Assembly: GCA_016782865.1 (NCBI GenBank)
Contig: JADHXR010000084.1
Coordinates: forward strand, 1 to 33,797
Direction of reading: 5' to 3'
Origin: Phycisphaerae bacterium
Lineage (GTDB): Bacteria; Planctomycetota; Phycisphaerae; Sedimentisphaerales; Anaerobacaceae
Length of the DNA stretch: 33,797 nucleotides
Part shown: piece by piece, positions 30,299-33,797 of the stretch
Layout: each line of letters starts with the position of its first letter
Numbering within the stretch: position 1 is the first letter of the stretch
Notes under the pieces: generated by a model
What the model saw: the letters and a program-made list of their open reading frames with translations, nothing else
What the model was told of the DNA's origin: nothing
Database searches by the model: none
Translations under genes and position numbers: made by a program

Positions 30299-31921
30299 TC
30301 AAGGTTGAATGCCTCGTCCCTTGGTCAAGGCATCGTCGATTTCAGCCAGGTAGTTTTCTATTGTCTTTACCATAGCCGGCGGAATCAAACCGCTTTTCAA
30401 GACTGTGACAAACCCTTTCCGAGCGTCTTCGAGCTTACCTTCACGGTAAGAGTTTACGCTACGGTAATAGAGACCGGCGATCACCTCGTTCTGCTTGCTC
30501 CTGGCGGCGCGGTTGTTAATGTCCGCAAGGCGGTCATCTATCGTCTTGGCCATAGCTGGCGGGATCAAACCACTTGCCAGAACCGTTTCATAGCCTTCCC
30601 TCGCCTTCTCGAACCGTCCGCTCCGATAGAACGCCTCGCTGCGCTCATAAAGTCCGGCAATTTCCTTCTCTCGATTTCCAGCGGCGCTTTCAGACTCATC
30701 CGGCCCGACGGACAACCGCGCCGGATCCCTGCCCTCGGCAGCTCCCATGTCCTGCGCCAAGGCGGTCTTCAAGGTGGATTTTCCACCGGCGGCAATCGCG
30801 CGGGCCTTTATAGGAAACCGGCCAAAGCCGTAAACATTGATCTTGTTCGGGCCGTATTGATTGGATACCAGGACGAGGAACTCTATCTTTGCTCCTTCAA
30901 CGGCATATTGTTCGAAGTATTCGACGTTGTCATAATCGACGACTATTGTCGCCGGCAGATTCATCATGCCGGGATTGTTGCCGCCCAGGCCGAAAAACAA
31001 CAGGAGCCGGGCCTGCTCATCATATATCTTGGCCACCTCCGACGCGGCGTCAACTACCCAGACCCTCCGGTCCCTGTCAACGGCTATGCCCTTGGGCCTG
31101 ATAAACTCGTCTATGTTGGTGCCCCATCTACCGATGACCCGCTGGAGCTTTCCGGATTCGTCAAATTGTGTTATGCGAGCAGCCGCCTTGTCGGTGACGT
31201 AGACATTGCCCTGCGGATCAATAGCCAGATCGCTTATCAATAGAAACTGTCCGGGGGGCAATTCAGCCGTTCGCCCCTGCGGTTGTGCGGCGCCTTCTTC
31301 GCCTATCCGAGCGATTTCCTGTTGGCTGTTCATATCGAAGACTACAATCTGATTGCTGTTGAAATCGCTGACATAGCACCGCCGGCCGCGAACCGTCACG
31401 TCAATCGGCGCAATTCCCAATTCCTTGCCCAATATCGCACCCAACTCGTCGTTTTTGTCAAAGACAAATATCGCGCCGACGGTCGGGTCCGCCACATATT
31501 TTGTGCCGTCATCGGCGATATGAATGTTCACCGGATTCATCAGCCGGCGGTCTTTTGTCATGTAGCCGAACGTGCGGTTCTTGAGGTCGAGCACGGCCAC
31601 CATTCTCCTGCCGACGTCGCAGACATACAGTTTCCCGTCGAAGATGTCCATACCGTAGGGCTTGGAGATTCCCGGCTCGGTCTTGGCGCTGCCGAGCACA
31701 AATCTCTGGAAGCCGCTTGCCTCGGCGGCGCCAAGATCGCCAGGTCCGGAAAGAGACTTGAGGAACTGCAGGCGCGGCATCTCCGGCAGAGGCGGAAAGA
31801 ACACCGGTTCTTGCCTCGGTTGCTCTACTTGGGCTAATTGACATCCTGCAAAAACACATGCTGCCAAAACCCCAAATGCCAGAGCTAAGCCTCTATTTAA
31901 CAAGGAATTAGAGACAGCCAT
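30299..31921 (-). CDS. NHL-repeat lipoprotein with duplicated C-terminal helical repeat, copy 2
   Basis: The 540-residue protein has a lipoprotein signal (VLAACVFAGC, lipobox FAGC). Its mature start, EPVFFPPLPEMPRLQFLKSL, parallels the other NHL lipoprotein. A propeller follows (about 85-350) with strands such as KLYVCDVGRRMVAVLDL, GNVYVTDKAAARITQF and RVWVVDAASEVAKIYD. The C-terminal 110 residues hold two copies of a TPR-like unit: AFYRSGRFEKAREGYETVLA/SGLIPPAMAKTI and SYREGKLEDARKGFVTVLK/SGLIPPAMVKTI. A single copy of the unit ends the pentaheme cytochrome downstream. It likely sits at the inner or outer membrane surface as a binding scaffold. Confidence 0.88.
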   Translation of the reverse strand: MAVSNSLLNRGLALAFGVLAACVFAGCQLAQVEQPRQEPVFFPPLPEMPRLQFLKSLSGPGDLGAAEASGFQRFVLGSAKTEPGISKPYGMDIFDGKLYVCDVGRRMVAVLDLKNRTFGYMTKDRRLMNPVNIHIADDGTKYVADPTVGAIFVFDKNDELGAILGKELGIAPIDVTVRGRRCYVSDFNSNQIVVFDMNSQQEIARIGEEGAAQPQGRTAELPPGQFLLISDLAIDPQGNVYVTDKAAARITQFDESGKLQRVIGRWGTNIDEFIRPKGIAVDRDRRVWVVDAASEVAKIYDEQARLLLFFGLGGNNPGMMNLPATIVVDYDNVEYFEQYAVEGAKIEFLVLVSNQYGPNKINVYGFGRFPIKARAIAAGGKSTLKTALAQDMGAAEGRDPARLSVGPDESESAAGNREKEIAGLYERSEAFYRSGRFEKAREGYETVLASGLIPPAMAKTIDDRLADINNRAARSKQNEVIAGLYYRSVNSYREGKLEDARKGFVTVLKSGLIPPAMVKTIENYLAEIDDALTKGRGIQP

Positions 31922-32374
31922 AAGTGCTTTGTCGTCAAATATGTTTGCTTTCCTTTATTAAAAACTCCCTTCTTTGGCGCCGGCACTGACGAAATTTGCC
32001 CGGGCTGTGTTTGCGGCCGAGCGTGTGATGCCTGATAGCACCAGTTGTATGGGTCCTTAGTGTGCGAAGCTGTGGGGGACAGGACAAGAGCGGGGTCTTC
32101 CGCGGCGCTGTCGCAAACAACACGAAAAATGACAGCAGAGGGCCTTGTTTTCGATCCACACGACCTTATCGGTCCTGTATTGATTGAAACCGGCCAGGAT
32201 TCCGGCAACCGAGCATATTCATACCATTGCCGTGCCGCGTGACGATGTGTCCGGCGAGTGCGCTTGGCAGGTACGCTGCCAATCCGCCCCGAAGCGCTGC
32301 GCCGCTGGACCGTGGTACTGCTGCCGCGCGGCGCCTCAGGCCGGATTGAAGTATGAATCTCTTGGCGCGCGGCA
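31922..32374. other. Intergenic region of about 450 nt
   Basis: No convincing gene was found; the frames here lack starts and family resemblance. It is moderately GC-rich. The region must contain the leader of the NHL gene (TTGACG about 15 nt before its start is too close to serve as a promoter -35). No obvious terminator after the tetraheme gene was seen. Confidence 0.5.
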
Positions 32375-32962
32375 CTATCTCAGGTGACACATGCGGCAGA
32401 GCTGAGGCCCGTGCCGGGGCCCGTAATCGTAGCCCCGCAGCAGGTTGCTGCCGACGCCCGTGACATGAACGTCGTGACAACTGCCGCACTGCACTTTGCT
32501 CTCGGGATCCAGCAGGTCTTCGGTGATGGTTCCGCCGAGGGTGCTCGCTTCCGAAGGATCTTTCAATGCGCCATCCAGGGATGCCAGGGCTGAATCGTAC
32601 ACAAACGAGATCGGGTGTGTATTTACCAGCTCGGAACCTTCGAACGTCTGATCCGGCACAATCATGGGTGACCAGTCGGGGTTGGTGCCGTCGTGGCAGC
32701 TTAGACACAGCTTGGAATCACCGCTGGGCTGGCCATCAATGGTGCCCTGGAACGTGGCGCTGGAGTACATGGTAAACGTAACCGTCCCCTCATTGCCGTT
32801 CCACAGTGGTACGCCCGGCAGAGTCCCCGCGTTATGCGGCTCATGGCAACCGTCGCAGCCGAACAGATCGGAGTGTGCTAACGCAAGCACTGCTGTCGGC
32901 AAACAAAGCGCTGCCAATACGCCGACAATAACAGCAACTCTCTTCATCCTGCCTGACTTCAT
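32375..32962 (-). CDS. Tetraheme c-type cytochrome
   Basis: The 195-residue protein has a signal peptide (MKRVAVIVGVLAALCLPTAV, cleavage near LALA). Four CXXCH motifs follow: CDGCH, CLSCH, CGSCH and the terminal CRMCH, three residues from the end. HEPHN and HDVH provide nearby paired histidines. The segment GVPLWNGNEG, then CLSCHDGT and HPISFVYDSA resembles the N-terminal part of the dodecaheme cytochrome (CLSCHDGTIA, HPISFVYSMG), so the two are paralogous there. ATG 32962 is preceded by GGAGAAAGGG. A consensus-like promoter lies at 33007-33035. Confidence 0.92.
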   Translation of the reverse strand: MKSGRMKRVAVIVGVLAALCLPTAVLALAHSDLFGCDGCHEPHNAGTLPGVPLWNGNEGTVTFTMYSSATFQGTIDGQPSGDSKLCLSCHDGTNPDWSPMIVPDQTFEGSELVNTHPISFVYDSALASLDGALKDPSEASTLGGTITEDLLDPESKVQCGSCHDVHVTGVGSNLLRGYDYGPRHGPQLCRMCHLR

Positions 32963-33006
32963 AATCCCTTTCTCCAATACTAAGGAAGCCTATCTATATA
33001 TACCCC

Positions 33007-33035
33007 TTTATAGCAAAGTCACCTCTTTTCGTCAA
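33007..33035 (-). promoter_or_regulatory. Sigma70-like promoter of the tetraheme cytochrome gene
   Basis: On the minus strand TTGACG (33030-33035) and TATAAA (33007-33012) are separated by exactly 17 nt. The expected transcript start is about 33000, giving a leader near 38 nt with GGAGAAAGGG before ATG 32962. This is the best promoter on the minus strand and may drive the cytochrome block, at least its first gene. Confidence 0.7.
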
Positions 33036-33260
33036 GCAAAAAATGTGACACAAGTCCCAGGAAAATCCAGCAGTTTCCATGCCAAAGGAGCACGAGGAGA
33101 TAGATGAGAATGCGCAGTTTCCTAATGCCTTGTAAGGGCGGTAGTTACGGGACTCAAGAGATAGGGGCAGTCCTGTTGATGTGGTTGAAAAGTCCGATTT
33201 CCTTCTTGCTTCCGGGAATAATCAGGATGTGCGTTATCAGTACTGAAAACGCGGGCCCCG

Positions 33261-33797
33261 TTAACTATCGCCGAGAACCAGCGTCAATGCCCGATGGTAA
33301 GCCGCCAACGCCTTGTCCTTGTCGCCTTTGGCCTGATAGACCTGACCCAGCTCAAAGTACCCTCTGGTGGATTTCGGATCGAGCTTGGTCGCTTCGAGCA
33401 AATCATTTTCGGCCGTGTTAAGATCGCCCATCTGGCGCTTTGCCCAGCCTGATATCAATATCAGTCTTGTCTTGTTGGGATGTTTCGTGACCTGCACGCT
33501 GCCGACAGTTTCCAGGGCGGCTTTGCCCTTACCGGCCCGGCAAAAAAGCTCGCCGAGTTCCAAAGCCGGTTCAACGGAGTTGGGGTCCAGCGCCTGGGCT
33601 TTGCGCACTTCGGCAATAGCCGAGTCGAGCCGGCCTTTCTTCTCGAGCATCTTTGCCATTTGCAGGTGTCTCTTGATTCGCGCCCCGGCGCTGTTGTTGA
33701 TTAGCGCCTTGGCCTCCACCGCCTTCTTGGGGGCGTCTTTGCCGGCGATGCCCAAGGCGTAGCTCAAGTTGGACCGCAGCGCAGGGGCGAAGTCGTA
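33261..33797 (-). CDS. TPR-repeat protein (partial, N-terminus outside the window)
   Basis: The last 178 codons are present; the frame runs to the right edge and starts outside. Three or more tetratricopeptide repeats are visible: MLEKKGRLDSAIAEVRKAQA/LDPN, ALELGELFCRAGKGKAALE and YFELGQVYQAKGDKDKALAAY. The second half of the canonical unit (alternating Gly8, Ala20, Pro32-like positions) is clear. TPR proteins are protein-binding scaffolds. It is in the same orientation as the cytochrome block but separated by a promoter, so it may or may not belong to it. Confidence 0.85.
   Translation of the reverse strand, partial: YDFAPALRSNLSYALGIAGKDAPKKAVEAKALINNSAGARIKRHLQMAKMLEKKGRLDSAIAEVRKAQALDPNSVEPALELGELFCRAGKGKAALETVGSVQVTKHPNKTRLILISGWAKRQMGDLNTAENDLLEATKLDPKSTRGYFELGQVYQAKGDKDKALAAYHRALTLVLGDS

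Noticed and set aside
32166..32708. A 180-codon minus-strand frame overlapping the tetraheme cytochrome
   Set aside because: Arg/Pro-rich composition without family resemblance; the cytochrome in the other frame is certain.

Overview
The window looks like a chromosomal segment of an anaerobic or facultatively anaerobic bacterium, most likely a planctomycete of the Phycisphaerae/Sedimentisphaerales kind. This is an inference from protein style, not a proof. The pointers are several lipoproteins, a SUMF1-like protein ending in a Hint domain whose last residues are RDY, multiheme c-type cytochromes with paired CXXCH motifs, NHL-repeat lipoproteins, expanded UroD-family proteins, and short palindromic intergenic repeats. 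No rRNA, tRNA, CRISPR array or insertion sequence was seen.

Left part (1-6.4 kb, plus strand): the 3' end of an acyl-CoA ligase, a decayed stub resembling an NAD-synthase N-terminus, larB, a Cam-type gamma carbonic anhydrase, a Cys-rich unknown protein, a small unknown protein, biotin carboxylase accC, a calcineurin-like phosphoesterase, a Rossmann/DUF2520 protein and a folC fragment. 6.4-10.1 kb holds a scarred UspE-like gene, an amino-acid permease fused to a PTS EIIA domain, and a CNNM/CBS membrane protein.

Middle part (10.2-17.4 kb, plus strand): after a good sigma70-like promoter comes an apparent operon of GTP-dependent PEP carboxykinase, a Gfo/Idh/MocA oxidoreductase, a UroD-family protein, a divergent Nramp-like transporter lacking the metal-binding motifs, and a second UroD-family protein overlapping it by 4 nt. 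A sugar-isomerase-like TIM barrel and a CsgG-like lipoprotein lie on the opposite strand just beyond. The set suggests uptake and processing of an unidentified, possibly methylated, substrate feeding central metabolism.

Right part (20.4-33.8 kb, minus strand): a SUMF1/carboxypeptidase-regulatory/Hint lipoprotein, a truncated ccmF fused out of frame to another membrane-anchored protein, and then the most interesting block: a TPR protein, a tetraheme cytochrome, an NHL lipoprotein, a pentaheme lipoprotein cytochrome, a large outer-membrane beta-barrel-like protein, a second NHL lipoprotein and a dodecaheme cytochrome. I read this as a candidate porin-cytochrome (extracellular electron transfer) conduit. 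A short 'YREGK...AR.GF..VL.SG.IP..M.KTI' module is shared by the pentaheme cytochrome and one NHL protein.

Across the window at least four genes (NAD-synthase-like, folC, uspE-like, ccmF) are cut or internally deleted while neighbouring genes are intact. This points either to real gene decay or to assembly collapse in these places.
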